Shown here piece after piece: positions 53,299-62,203 of a stretch of DNA of 63,685 nt. The notes below the pieces were generated by a model, which did not search any database, was not told the DNA's origin, and saw only the letters and a list, made by a program, of their open reading frames with translations. Where the stretch lies: NCBI GenBank assembly GCA_026706985.1, contig JAPOXR010000053.1:1-63685 (forward strand). Reading direction: 5' to 3'. Origin of the DNA: Paracoccaceae bacterium. GTDB taxonomy: Bacteria; Pseudomonadota; Alphaproteobacteria; Rhodobacterales; Rhodobacteraceae. The position numbers were made by a program, and so were the translations under genes. Position 1 is the first letter of the stretch. The number at the start of each line of letters is the position of its first letter.

Positions 53299-54213
53299 AT
53301 GCGAGAGGCTTCTGATTTCGTGGATGATGACCGCATGACCCGCTTCAGCCTCTCAGGTGCCCCGGTTCGCGGGTGCGCTGTCAGGCTCGCCGCTACGCTG
53401 CATCAATTGTTTGCCGCGCGCAGCTATCCGCGGCCGGTTGCCGCCGCTGTCGCCGAGTTGGCGGTGATCACATCCCTGATCGGCCAGATGATCAATCCGG
53501 GTTGGAAAATGTCAATTCAGGTCCGCACCGGTGGCGAGCTGCGCCTGCTCGCATCCGATTATTTTGCACCGGACAGCGCCGGCGTTCCGGCCCGGCTGCG
53601 GGCAACGGCAACCTATGATGAAAACATCGGGCTGCGGCCGGCACTTCCGGACTGGCATATGATGGGCGGTTATTTCGGTGTCTTGATTGACCGCAATGAC
53701 GGCAGACAGACGTTCCAGGGGTTGGTGCCCCTGGAAGGACGGACGCTTGCGGGATGTGCGGAGGAGTATTTCAGGCGTTCCGAGCAGATCCCCACACGCA
53801 TCGCTCTGGCGGTTGAACAATCCGGCCATAACGGCACCGCCGAGTGGCGGGGCGGCGGCATCATCGTTCAGAAATTGCCGGAAGCTGCGTCCGGGGTGGA
53901 TGACTGGCCACGGGTGAAGACGCTGCTTGAGACCGTCGAAGGGTCGGAACTGACCGGGCCGTCGCCACCGGTGCAACGGACACTCCTGCGGCTGTTCCAT
54001 GACGAAAATCCGCGCACCGAACCAATGCAGCCGATCGAATTCGGCTGCAGCTGCTCACGCGAAAAGGTGCGGCAGGGGCTGTCGATTTATTCCGCCAAGG
54101 ACATTGCCACGATGATGACGGATGCGGGGTTGGTGACAGCCGAATGTCACTTCTGCGGCCGGGCATATGAATTCGATCCCGCCAGTCTGGGATTTGAGGC
54201 GGTCAGGAAATAG
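53299..54213 (+). CDS. hslO: Redox-regulated chaperone Hsp33
   Basis: A 304-residue Hsp33. The C-terminal zinc switch is intact: CSC (in FGCSCSREKV) and CHFC (in AECHFCGRAYEF). The N-terminal substrate-binding part includes VRGCAVRLAATL and GLVPLEG. Activated by oxidative unfolding. Start at ATG 53299. First of a plus-strand run hslO-nudix-cca-ABC. Confidence 0.9.
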   Translation: MREASDFVDDDRMTRFSLSGAPVRGCAVRLAATLHQLFAARSYPRPVAAAVAELAVITSLIGQMINPGWKMSIQVRTGGELRLLASDYFAPDSAGVPARLRATATYDENIGLRPALPDWHMMGGYFGVLIDRNDGRQTFQGLVPLEGRTLAGCAEEYFRRSEQIPTRIALAVEQSGHNGTAEWRGGGIIVQKLPEAASGVDDWPRVKTLLETVEGSELTGPSPPVQRTLLRLFHDENPRTEPMQPIEFGCSCSREKVRQGLSIYSAKDIATMMTDAGLVTAECHFCGRAYEFDPASLGFEAVRK

Positions 54214-54216
54214 CGG

Positions 54217-54813
54217 ATGGCGGCTGACGCTGAATTCGCCGCCCTGCGCCGCGCTCTCACGGGTCGTGTCACCACGGCTTCCTATTTCGACCTCAATCCC
54301 GGAATGCCCGGGCCGCCGGACAATGAATATTCCGATGCCGCGGTGCTGGTGCCGCTGATTGTCCGCAGTGATGGGATCAAATGCATCCTGACCAAGCGGT
54401 CGCGCAACCTGGCGCATCATGCCGGACAGATTGCTTTTCCGGGTGGCCGGGTTTCGGCGGTGGATGCCGGGCCGCTGGCGGCGGCTTACCGGGAGGCCTA
54501 TGAGGAAATAGGCCTCCCGGTAAGCCGAATTGAGATTCTCGGAAACCTGCCCCGTCACCGGACGGCAACCGGATTCCGGATCTTTCCCTTTGTCGCCGCG
54601 GTCAGTGATTTTGAACCGGTTCTGCAGATCGAAGAGGTGGAATCGATCTTCGAGGTTCCCTTCGGTTTCCTCACCGACCCGGGTAATTTCCGCATCGAAT
54701 CCGCCATCTGGAATGGCAGCAGAAGGCGCTATTACGCGATTCCATTCGGGCCGCACTTTATCTGGGGTGCGACCGCCGCCATCCTGTACGGGTTGGCGCA
54801 ACTGCGGCGATGA
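54217..54813 (+). CDS. Nudix hydrolase, CoA-pyrophosphatase type
   Basis: A 198-residue Nudix hydrolase. AYREAYEEIGL carries the REUXEEXGU core. HHAGQIAFPGGRV is the extra motif of the coenzyme A pyrophosphatase (NudL/YeaB) group, so CoA and its derivatives are the likely substrates. It starts at ATG 54217, three bases after hslO, and overlaps cca by four bases. A perfect inverted repeat with 20-bp arms spans the Nudix box (54482-54527). Confidence 0.85.
   Translation: MAADAEFAALRRALTGRVTTASYFDLNPGMPGPPDNEYSDAAVLVPLIVRSDGIKCILTKRSRNLAHHAGQIAFPGGRVSAVDAGPLAAAYREAYEEIGLPVSRIEILGNLPRHRTATGFRIFPFVAAVSDFEPVLQIEEVESIFEVPFGFLTDPGNFRIESAIWNGSRRRYYAIPFGPHFIWGATAAILYGLAQLRR
54482..54527. repeat. Perfect 20-bp inverted repeat inside the Nudix box
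   Basis: Bases 54482-54501 (CGGCTTACCGGGAGGCCTAT) and 54508-54527 (ATAGGCCTCCCGGTAAGCCG) are exact reverse complements with a six-base GAGGAA loop. Both arms are coding and read A-A-Y-R-E-A-Y-E-E-I-G-L-P-V-S-R. A stem of this strength in the middle of a gene is unusual. Confidence 0.85.
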
Positions 54814-56015
54814 TGCCCGCTGATACCGCGTCCAGGCTGAGGGCCATTTTTGCGCCGGGAAGCGCGGCCTTGCACGTGGCGCAGCTTCTGAACCGTTCCG
54901 GATACCGCGCATTCTGTGTCGGCGGGGCTGTGCGCGATGCGTGGCTCGGCGGTGATATCCGCGATATCGACATCGCAACCGATGCGCGCCCGCCGGAGAT
55001 CATTGCGATCGCCGGCTCGGCCGGTATCCGCAGCATCCGCACGGGCGAGATTTATGGAAATGTCAGGTATATCCTGAACGATCGGCGAATCGACGTAACC
55101 AGCCTGCGCAGGGATATCCGCAGCGACGGCCGCTACCCGGAAATCGAGTTCACGGACGATCTGGCGGAAGATGCCGGTCGCCGGGACTTCACCATCAATG
55201 CGCTATACTCTGATCCGCAGGGCGGCTTGCATGATCCGCTTGGAATCCTCGGGGACCTGCGACGCGGCAGAGTGCGGTTCATCGGCCGGGCCGCGACCCG
55301 CATCCGCGAAGATTATCTGCGAATCGTCCGGTTTTTCCGGTTTCATGCGCAATTCGCGCCGCCTGGCTCGGAACCGGACGCGGAGGCGATGCATGCTGTC
55401 GAACAAAATCTGGACGGGCTGCGGCAGGTCTCAAGGGAACGGATCGGCAGGGAAATGCTCCGGCTGCTCGCTGTCGGGCGCCCGGAGGGCGCGCTTTCCG
55501 CTATGATGCGGACCGGGGCGCTGAGGCGCTGCGTCGGTGCCGCCGATCTGTCCGGTATCAGGCAGATGGAGCGTTATGAAATCATGTGCGGCCTTCCGGT
55601 CGATGCCGGGCGGCGGCTGGCGCTGCTCGGGATTGATGACCCCAAGGCAACTCTTCGAATAAGCCGGGCGGCTGCGCGGCGGGTTGCGCGGTTGCGGGCG
55701 CTGGCGGCAGCGGACACGACGCTGCCGGAACTGGCATACCGGGTGGGTGCGCGGGACGCGGTTGATGCGGTGCTGCTGCGCGCGGTGGCGCGGGGTATGG
55801 CGCCGGACCGGGATATCATTGCCAGGGCGGAGCAGGCGGCGGCGCAGCAATGTCCGGTCTCGGCGGTTGATCTGATGCCGGCTTTCAGCGGCAGGCTCCT
55901 GGGAGACCGGCTTCGGAAAATTGAGAATCGCTGGATCCGGTCGGAATTTCGATTGTCGAAAGGTGAATTGCTGACAGCAAATGCGGCTGCCGCGTTGCCG
56001 GTCGCTTGCCGATAA
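54810..56015 (+). CDS. cca: CCA tRNA nucleotidyltransferase / poly(A) polymerase family
   Basis: A 401-residue class II nucleotidyltransferase. FCVGGAVRDAWLGGDIRDIDIATDA holds the GG and DxD active-site motif; DFTINALYSDP and RIREDYLRIVRFFRFHAQF are the next family motifs. It adds or repairs the CCA end of tRNA. Start at ATG 54810 overlapping the Nudix stop. The C-terminal part is shorter than in E. coli Cca and lacks the HD domain, as usual in alphaproteobacteria. Confidence 0.9.
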   Translation: MMPADTASRLRAIFAPGSAALHVAQLLNRSGYRAFCVGGAVRDAWLGGDIRDIDIATDARPPEIIAIAGSAGIRSIRTGEIYGNVRYILNDRRIDVTSLRRDIRSDGRYPEIEFTDDLAEDAGRRDFTINALYSDPQGGLHDPLGILGDLRRGRVRFIGRAATRIREDYLRIVRFFRFHAQFAPPGSEPDAEAMHAVEQNLDGLRQVSRERIGREMLRLLAVGRPEGALSAMMRTGALRRCVGAADLSGIRQMERYEIMCGLPVDAGRRLALLGIDDPKATLRISRAAARRVARLRALAAADTTLPELAYRVGARDAVDAVLLRAVARGMAPDRDIIARAEQAAAQQCPVSAVDLMPAFSGRLLGDRLRKIENRWIRSEFRLSKGELLTANAAAALPVACR

Positions 56016-56054
56016 TGGGCGCTTGGGTTCTAATGCGCCCGGAAGTTGGAGCGA

Positions 56055-57899
56055 ATGGCGCCGGGCATGAGGCTGCTTGAGATTTTCGATCCCTTTTTGA
56101 GGGTCAGCGATCCGCCGCCCTTTGGGTTGGCCCGATTCTATTTCTGGTGCCTGAAAGGATCCTTTCCGCTGATCGCGGCAGGCTGCGCGGTGTCCATGAC
56201 CGCGGGGGCGCTGGAAGTCTATACAGCGCTTCTGCTCGGTCTTGTGATTGACAATGCTCTGGCTTCCGGCCGGCAATTAATGTTTTCGCAGAACAGTCTG
56301 CTGCTCTTCGGTGCGTTGGGTTTTTTCCTGATCCTGCGTCCCATCGTGTTCGGGTTGAGTTCGATGATCTCGTCGACGCTCGTGACCCCCAACGTAACCG
56401 CACAGGTGCTCGCGAGACTTCACCGGCATACATTGCAGCAGTCGGTTTCCTTCTTCGATGATGATTTCGCCGGCCGGATTGCGCAGAAACAGCTTCAGAC
56501 ATCGCGTGCCATCACCGATACTGTCGTCGAGATGGTGAATGTGATTTCATTCGCTGTCGCCTCACTGATCGGGTCGGTGGCGCTGCTGCTGACAATCGAT
56601 GCCGGCATTGCCGCATCCCTCGTTGTCTGGCTGGTGCTGTATACCGCACTCATCCGCTGGTTCCTGCCCCGTATCAGATCCCGTTCCAGGGATCGCGCCG
56701 GTGCCCGCTCGATGCTGTCGGGGCAGATTGTCGACACCGTGACCAATATCCGGACGGTCAAGCTGTTCGCCCATAGCAGCCATGAGGATCGGGCGGCGCT
56801 GGATGCGCTGAGGATCTTTCGCCGGAAAGCGTTGGGATTCGGACGTATCGCATCGGGATTTCGATTTGCCCTGATGGCTGCTTCCGGACTGCTGCCGGTT
56901 ACCCTGACCGGTGGTGCGCTGTGGCTGTGGACACAGGGTCTGGCAAGCCCCGGCGATATCGTTGCCGCCGGGGCGGTATCTTTGCGCATCGCCCAGATGT
57001 CGGGTTGGGTGAGCTTTACGCTGATGGCGGTTTACTCAAATGTCGGCGAGGCGGAAGATGGGATGCGGACATTGGCCGGAGACCATCGAATGCCTGATCG
57101 GTCGGATGCGATCGAATTGCCGGCAATCGCCGGTGCGATCGAGTTCCGTCACACCTCATTTTCCTATGACCGGCAGGGTGGCGGCATCGAAGATATCAAC
57201 CTCGTTATCCGGCCCGGAGAACATGTCGGCCTGGTCGGACATTCAGGGGCCGGAAAATCCACGATGGTGGCATTGCTGATGCGCCTATACGATCCAAGCG
57301 GGGGTCGGATTCTGGTCGATGGGCATGATCTCCGCGACATCACGCAGGAGAGTCTGCGTCGGCAGATCAGCATGGTGACGCAGGAAACGGCCATGTTCAA
57401 CCGCACCGCGCATGAAAATATCGCCTATGGAAGACCGGATGCGTCAGGCGATGAGATTATTTCCGCCGCCAGGAAAGCCGAGGCACATGAATTCATTCTT
57501 GAGCTTCGCGACCCGATGGGTCGGGCCGGTTATGACGCCTATCTCGGCGAACGCGGTGTACGCCTGTCCGGAGGTCAGCGGCAACGCATTGCTTTGGCAC
57601 GGGCAGTGCTGAAACAGGCTCCCATCCTCATTCTTGATGAAGCGACATCAGCACTCGATTCCACGGTCGAAGCATTAATACAGGAGGCGTTGCGGACCGT
57701 TATGGAAGGCCGGACGGTGATTGCGATTGCCCACCGCTTATCGACGATCCTGCGGATGCACCGGATCATTGTTCTCAAGGATGGCAGGGTCATCGAACAG
57801 GGCACGCATGAAGAGTTGCTTGCGCGCGGCGGCGAATTCGCCCGCCTGTGGGATCGGCAGATCGGTGGGTTGATCGGCTTTGACCAGGCCGCGGCCTGA
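56055..57899 (+). CDS. ABC transporter, fused permease and ATPase (multidrug/lipid exporter type)
   Basis: A 614-residue half-transporter with six membrane helices (residues about 30-330), then an ATPase domain: Walker A GHSGAGKST, signature RLSGGQRQRIALARA, Walker B ILILDEATSALD and switch AIAHRL. Works as a homodimer in the inner membrane. The substrate is not known. Start at ATG 56055, with GGAG close upstream; TTG 56046 and ATG 56076 are alternatives. It follows cca by 39 bases. Confidence 0.9.
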   Translation: MAPGMRLLEIFDPFLRVSDPPPFGLARFYFWCLKGSFPLIAAGCAVSMTAGALEVYTALLLGLVIDNALASGRQLMFSQNSLLLFGALGFFLILRPIVFGLSSMISSTLVTPNVTAQVLARLHRHTLQQSVSFFDDDFAGRIAQKQLQTSRAITDTVVEMVNVISFAVASLIGSVALLLTIDAGIAASLVVWLVLYTALIRWFLPRIRSRSRDRAGARSMLSGQIVDTVTNIRTVKLFAHSSHEDRAALDALRIFRRKALGFGRIASGFRFALMAASGLLPVTLTGGALWLWTQGLASPGDIVAAGAVSLRIAQMSGWVSFTLMAVYSNVGEAEDGMRTLAGDHRMPDRSDAIELPAIAGAIEFRHTSFSYDRQGGGIEDINLVIRPGEHVGLVGHSGAGKSTMVALLMRLYDPSGGRILVDGHDLRDITQESLRRQISMVTQETAMFNRTAHENIAYGRPDASGDEIISAARKAEAHEFILELRDPMGRAGYDAYLGERGVRLSGGQRQRIALARAVLKQAPILILDEATSALDSTVEALIQEALRTVMEGRTVIAIAHRLSTILRMHRIIVLKDGRVIEQGTHEELLARGGEFARLWDRQIGGLIGFDQAAA

Positions 57900-57905
57900 T
57901 CAATC

Positions 57906-57922
57906 CGGAATCAGTAATTCCG
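57906..57922. terminator. Hairpin at the convergence of the ABC gene and ispA
   Basis: CGGAAT and ATTCCG pair around a five-base loop. It overlaps the ispA stop and lies just after the ABC stop. Short, without a T-run; a possible weak bidirectional terminator. Confidence 0.25.
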
Positions 57923-58738
57923 TTCGAGAACAAATTGCGCCAGTTCCCTTAACCCGTCGGCCCGGTCCCGGTAACAGGCCAGCGCATCGCATGCATCCTC
58001 CTTGAGCCGCACGGCTTCGCTGCGGGCATCCCTCTCGCCGAAATGCTGCACCAGATTGGAAGATTCGGCATCGGCGACGTCCAGCAGATCGTCAGTGATC
58101 TGGTAGAGGATGCCGAGGGCGCGGGCGAAATTGCCGAGAGGCTGCGGATCCTCACCGGCCAGCAATGCGCCCGCCTCAGCGGCCCAGGAAATCAGCGCGC
58201 CGGTTTTTTTGCTCTGCAGCAGAAATACCTCGTCGAGCGAAGGCGCCGCATCGGCTGGGGTGGAGATGTCCATCGCCTGCCCCAACACCATGCCACGGGC
58301 ACCGCAGGCATGCGCAAGCGTGGCAATCAGGCGGCTGCGGATCTCCGCATCCGGCGATGTTCCCGGGTCTGCCAGTATCTCAAAGGCCAGCGATTGCAGC
58401 GCATCGCCTGAGAGCACCGCCGTCGCTTCACCGAATTTGATATGCACGGTCGGTTTTCCGCGCCGCTCACTGTCATTGTCCATGCAGGGAAGATCGTCAT
58501 GAATCAGGGAATAGGCGTGGATGCATTCAATTGCCGCCGCCGCATGCAGCGGTCGTCGGTCGTGGATGCCGAAAAGGCAAGCGCTTTCCAATGCCAGAAA
58601 ACCGCGTATCCTCTTGCCGCCGGTGAGAGCATACCACATGGCATCGTGCAGATCGCGACCCTGAAGCCAGGACAGGCTGGCAGTCAAATGGTTGTCAATA
58701 CGATCCCTCGCGAGCGCCAACTGGTCCTGGAAGGTCAA
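57911..58738 (-). CDS. ispA: Farnesyl/geranylgeranyl diphosphate synthase
   Basis: A 275-residue prenyl transferase. The first aspartate motif is DDLPCMD, in the HDDLPCMDND form, and the second is DDLLD. GGKRIRGFLALES is the isopentenyl diphosphate-binding motif. It makes the C15 precursor for quinones and other isoprenoids. It begins with TTG 58738, overlapping the xseB stop. The xseB-ispA pairing is common in proteobacteria; dxs, the frequent third partner, is not here. Confidence 0.9.
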   Translation of the reverse strand: MTFQDQLALARDRIDNHLTASLSWLQGRDLHDAMWYALTGGKRIRGFLALESACLFGIHDRRPLHAAAAIECIHAYSLIHDDLPCMDNDSERRGKPTVHIKFGEATAVLSGDALQSLAFEILADPGTSPDAEIRSRLIATLAHACGARGMVLGQAMDISTPADAAPSLDEVFLLQSKKTGALISWAAEAGALLAGEDPQPLGNFARALGILYQITDDLLDVADAESSNLVQHFGERDARSEAVRLKEDACDALACYRDRADGLRELAQFVLERNY

Positions 58739-58974
58739 AACGGAAGATCGTCCTCTTCGGGTTTTCCGTTGGCACCGAGCGTGATCTTTCCGATTTTCTC
58801 TTCCGCTGATTTCAGCGTCGTCTCACACCGTGTCTTGAGTTTGCTGCCGCGCTGATACAGCTGAATTGCCTCATCCAGTGGCGTATCGCCGGATTCGAGA
58901 CGGCTGACAATCTCTTCGAGCTCTGCGAGCGCCTCTTCGAAAGGCATTTCTTCAATTGGCTTGGATTCTGACAT
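58735..58974 (-). CDS. xseB: Exodeoxyribonuclease VII small subunit
   Basis: A 79-residue XseB: MPFEEALAELEEIVSRLESGDTPLDEAIQLYQRGSKLKTRCETTLKSAEEKI is the whole family pattern of two helices. With XseA it degrades single-stranded DNA. The start is ATG 58974, as an upstream frame adds only unrelated residues. The stop overlaps the ispA start. Confidence 0.9.
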   Translation of the reverse strand: MSESKPIEEMPFEEALAELEEIVSRLESGDTPLDEAIQLYQRGSKLKTRCETTLKSAEEKIGKITLGANGKPEEDDLPF

Positions 58975-59030
58975 ACCGGCTCCCGGGTTCCCGATTCCCC
59001 GAATTAACCTGTGGCAGCGGGGGCTGCAAT

Positions 59031-59978
59031 TCAACGCCTGTTGCCCGGAGCGCGTCCACACAGGCTGTTCAGGTGTGCTTCGACGCATGCGGCAAGCGCC
59101 TGTAGGTCATATCCACCTTCCAATGTTGACACGACGCGGCCGCTGCAATGGGTGTCGGCGATGTCGCAGATCGCGTCGGTTGCCCAGGCAAAATCACTTT
59201 CAGACAGGTTCAGTGTCGCCAGCGGATCACGCGAGTGGGCATCAAACCCCGCTGAAATGAACACGCATTGCGGTTTATGCTGATCCAGTGCCGGCAGGAT
59301 ATGGTCGTGCCAGGCGGAGCGGAATTCGGCACTTCCCGATCGGCTCGCCAGTGGAACATTCACGATCTGCCCATGCGCGCCGGTTTCCGTCGCATGGCCG
59401 GTTCCCGGAAACAGCGGCATTTCGTGGCTGGAGGCAAAAAACACCCGCTCATCCGCCCAGGCGAGGGCGCTTGTACCGTTTCCATGATGCACATCAAAAT
59501 CCAATATCCCGACCCGGTCGAGGCCATGCCGTTCAAGCGCATGCATGGCCCCGATGAAAACATTGGAGAGCAGGCAGAACCCCATCGCCCGCTCCGCCTC
59601 TGCATGATGGCCGGGCGGCCGGACCGCACAGAATGCGTTGTCCACCTCACGGCTGAGAACCAGATCAACAGCCAGAACATTGGCGCCGGCGGCTCTTCGT
59701 GCCGCTGCCATTGAACCCGGCGACATATGTGTATCCGGGTCAAGACTCACATATCCGCTGTCCGGCCTGCACTTCTCCAGCCGATCAATATAGGCGCGCG
59801 GATGCGCCCGGAGGATGGCTTCGTCATCGCAGAGGGGAGCCTCCAGGCGGACAAGGCCATCCATTGTGAGACCTTCGAAGATCCGCATCAAAGTGGCCAT
59901 GCGCCCGCTTCGTTCCGGATGCCCGGCAGGGGTTTGATGGTTCAGACAATCCGCATGGGAGATCAGCGCCGTGGTCAT
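59031..59978 (-). CDS. Histone-deacetylase-family amidohydrolase
   Basis: A 315-residue class II HDAC-like zinc hydrolase. Catalytic RPPGHHAE and the metal ligands in ILDFDVHHGNGT are complete, and SAGFDAHSRDP and EGGYDLQALA follow. Bacterial members act on acetylated polyamines or similar small amides. Start at ATG 59978. Upstream of xseB-ispA on the same strand, 56 bases away. Confidence 0.9.
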   Translation of the reverse strand: MTTALISHADCLNHQTPAGHPERSGRMATLMRIFEGLTMDGLVRLEAPLCDDEAILRAHPRAYIDRLEKCRPDSGYVSLDPDTHMSPGSMAAARRAAGANVLAVDLVLSREVDNAFCAVRPPGHHAEAERAMGFCLLSNVFIGAMHALERHGLDRVGILDFDVHHGNGTSALAWADERVFFASSHEMPLFPGTGHATETGAHGQIVNVPLASRSGSAEFRSAWHDHILPALDQHKPQCVFISAGFDAHSRDPLATLNLSESDFAWATDAICDIADTHCSGRVVSTLEGGYDLQALAACVEAHLNSLCGRAPGNRR

Positions 59979-59999
59979 TTTCAAATTCGCCTGTTCTGC

Positions 60000-60704
60000 C
60001 TAGTCTGGAACCAACATGTAGCCTTCGCTGCGCACGGTCAGCAGATAGCGGGGCCGCCGCGGTATGGCTTCGAATTTCTGCCTGAGCCTGGAGACTCTGA
60101 CATCGATGGCCCGGTCTTTCACCGTGCCCGCGGCACCATCCGACTCGCTCATGAATTCCGAGCGTGGCACCGCCCGGTTCGGTGTCTGCGCCAGCCGTCG
60201 CAGCAATTGCTGTTCAAAATCTGTCAGGTGGATGATCGAGTCGCCGCGGCACAACTCACCGCGCACCGGGCTGAATTCAAACTCACCCATTGTGATCACC
60301 TGCGGAATGTCGGCAGGATCTCCCTGCGGTGACCGCCGCAGCACCGCTTCAATCCGCAGCAGCAGTTCCTCCGGCTCGTATGGTTTCTGCACATAATCAT
60401 CGGCACCGGCGCGCAACCCGTCAATACGGTCTTCCAGATCGGTTTTCGCTGACAGAACGATGATGGGCACGTCACTCGTCCGGCGTAGCTTTTCGGTCAG
60501 CTCGATACCGCTTTGGCCGGGCATCATCACATCCATGATCACCAGATCAATCCACAGTCTTTCCAACAGCCGCAGCGCATGGACGGCATCTCTGGCGCCG
60601 CTGCACCAATATCCGTTGCGTACCAGATAGCGCTGCAGCAATGTCCGCAGACGTTCATCATCATCGACAACAAGAAGGTGGCTGCTATTTGAATATGCGG
60701 CCAT
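60000..60704 (-). CDS. petR: PetR-like OmpR-family response regulator
   Basis: A 234-residue two-domain response regulator. The receiver domain has LVVDDDERLR, phosphorylated aspartate in LVIMDVMMPG and lysine in YVQKPY; the winged-helix output domain ends with DVRVSRLRQKFE and LTVRSEGYML. The order MarR regulator then response regulator, with no kinase, matches petP-petR of Rhodobacter, which controls bc1 genes. ATG 60704 overlaps the petP stop (TGATG). Confidence 0.8.
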   Translation of the reverse strand: MAAYSNSSHLLVVDDDERLRTLLQRYLVRNGYWCSGARDAVHALRLLERLWIDLVIMDVMMPGQSGIELTEKLRRTSDVPIIVLSAKTDLEDRIDGLRAGADDYVQKPYEPEELLLRIEAVLRRSPQGDPADIPQVITMGEFEFSPVRGELCRGDSIIHLTDFEQQLLRRLAQTPNRAVPRSEFMSESDGAAGTVKDRAIDVRVSRLRQKFEAIPRRPRYLLTVRSEGYMLVPD

Positions 60705-61204
60705 CAACTGCCTTTATTGTGGAACATTGAGGATCGGTAGCGGGGATCCATGATGTTATCGAGCACTTTGCGGAACCCGGCAACCGCTTCCGGGCCGGCC
60801 GCCCGATAGGCTGAGCGCATGCGTCTGCGCTGCGCTTCCGACAGCCTTTGTTCCAAGTGGCGACCGGCCTCGGTCAGGAACAGCTGTCTCGTGCGCCGGT
60901 CCGAATCGCCGATCCTGATTTCAACCAGTTGATCAGTGATCAATCTGCGCAAAACCCGGTTCAGTGACTGTTTGGAGATACCGAGAATGAAGATCAGACC
61001 GCTGACGGTGATTCCCGGATGGCGGTGAATGAAATGCACGGCCCGGTGATGGGCACGCCCGTAATCCTGTTCCGCCAGAATGCGGTCAGGGTCGGCGGTG
61101 AAGCCGCGATAGGCAAAAAACATAGCTTCAATGCCGCTGCGCAGCTGGCCGTCGGTCAGATACAGCAGTGGGTCGTCCTGATCGGATTTCGATTCATTCC
61201 GCAT
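60704..61204 (-). CDS. petP: PetP-like MarR-family regulator
   Basis: A 166-residue winged-helix protein: IEAMFFAYRGFTADPDRILAEQDYGRAHHRAVHFIHRHPGITVSGLIFILGISKQSLNRVLRRLITDQLVE, then a wing (SDRRTRQLFLTEAG). It fits PetP proteins better than other MarR regulators. Start at ATG 61204; a longer frame to 61429 reads over the branched-chain aminotransferase start and is unlikely. It is divergent from that gene with a shared palindrome at 61234-61250. Partner of petR. Confidence 0.75.
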   Translation of the reverse strand: MRNESKSDQDDPLLYLTDGQLRSGIEAMFFAYRGFTADPDRILAEQDYGRAHHRAVHFIHRHPGITVSGLIFILGISKQSLNRVLRRLITDQLVEIRIGDSDRRTRQLFLTEAGRHLEQRLSEAQRRRMRSAYRAAGPEAVAGFRKVLDNIMDPRYRSSMFHNKGS

Positions 61205-61233
61205 CCGCTGATGAATAGCGGGATAAAAAAATA

Positions 61234-61250
61234 TGTCAACCTTATTGACA
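61234..61250. promoter_or_regulatory. Palindrome TGTCAA-N5-TTGACA shared by petP and the aminotransferase gene
   Basis: TGTCAA (61234-61239) and TTGACA (61245-61250) form a perfect inverted repeat. Read outward, each arm is a consensus -35 box: TTGACA facing right toward the aminotransferase gene and TTGACA facing left toward petP. The -10 candidates are weaker (TATGGG near 61269; TATTCA on the other strand). A regulator bound here would control both directions; PetP is the natural candidate. Confidence 0.45.
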
Positions 61251-61327
61251 TTCTTGCAAAGATTGCCGTATGGGCTGTCTCCCTTCCGCCCGGACATGAC
61301 CGGGTGGCCAATTGTTGGAGAGCGGTA

Positions 61328-62200
61328 ATGGACGGATCGTATGACGACCGTGACGGATTCATCTGGCTGGATGGTGATCTGATTCCCTGGCGGGAAGCGC
61401 AGGTTCATATCCTGACCCATGCAATGCATTACGCCTCATCGGTATTTGAAGGTGAACGTTCCTATGGCGGGGTCATTTTCGAAAGCCGGAAACACAGCGA
61501 AAGACTGCTGGCATCAGCGGAGGCGCTGCAGATTCCGGTGCATTACTCGATTGATGAGATTGAGACCGCCAAGCAGTCCGTGATGGCAGCCAATGGTTTG
61601 AGCGACGCCTATGTCCGTCCGATCGCCTGGCGCGCCTCCGGGGAGGATATGGGTGTCACCGCCTCGAGAAACCCCAGCAGGCTGGCGATCGCGGCCTGGA
61701 AATGGGGTGCCTATTACGGCGATGACGCGAAATTCCGCGGCGCGAAACTTGATCTCTCCAAATGGAAACGGCCGAACCCGGAGACGATTCCGTGCCACGC
61801 CAAGGCGGCGGGGCTTTATATGATATGCACGATTTCCAAGCAGGAGGCTGAGGCCAAAGGCTGTTCGGACTCGATGATGCTGGATTACCGCGGCTATGTC
61901 GCCGAGGCCACCGGTGCCAATGTCTTCTTCGTCAAGGATGGTGAAGTTCACACGCCGCTGCCGGATTGTTTTCTGAATGGCATTACCCGGCAGGCTGTGC
62001 TGCAGCTGTTGAAGGACCGGCAGGTGCGAATCCATGAGCGCCATATTCTGCCATCGGAAATGGAGGGATTTGAACAGTGCTGGCTGACCGGCACCGCGGC
62101 TGAGGTCACGCCCGTCGGCCAGATCGGCGACTATCATTTCGAGGTCGGGGCGCTGACGCAGGCGATTGCCGGAGACTATGAAAAGCTGGTCCGCCCATGA
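61328..62200 (+). CDS. ilvE: Branched-chain amino acid aminotransferase
   Basis: A 290-residue fold-type IV PLP enzyme: MHYASSVFEGERSYGG near the start, CHAKAAGLYM with the PLP lysine, and the phosphate-binding EATGANVFFVKDGEVHTPLPD. It catalyses the last step of valine, leucine and isoleucine synthesis. Start at ATG 61328 with TTGGAGAG upstream; the longer frame from 61019 is antisense to petP. It ends four bases from the convergent dehydratase gene. Confidence 0.9.
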   Translation: MDGSYDDRDGFIWLDGDLIPWREAQVHILTHAMHYASSVFEGERSYGGVIFESRKHSERLLASAEALQIPVHYSIDEIETAKQSVMAANGLSDAYVRPIAWRASGEDMGVTASRNPSRLAIAAWKWGAYYGDDAKFRGAKLDLSKWKRPNPETIPCHAKAAGLYMICTISKQEAEAKGCSDSMMLDYRGYVAEATGANVFFVKDGEVHTPLPDCFLNGITRQAVLQLLKDRQVRIHERHILPSEMEGFEQCWLTGTAAEVTPVGQIGDYHFEVGALTQAIAGDYEKLVRP

Positions 62201-62203
62201 ATG

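Noticed and set aside
61019-61327. A longer N-terminus for the branched-chain aminotransferase
   Set aside because: It overlaps petP in antisense; ATG 61328 has a good ribosome binding site and starts at the family N-terminus.
61205-61429. A longer N-terminus for petP
   Set aside because: It would run through the palindromic promoter and the start of ilvE; no MarR similarity there.
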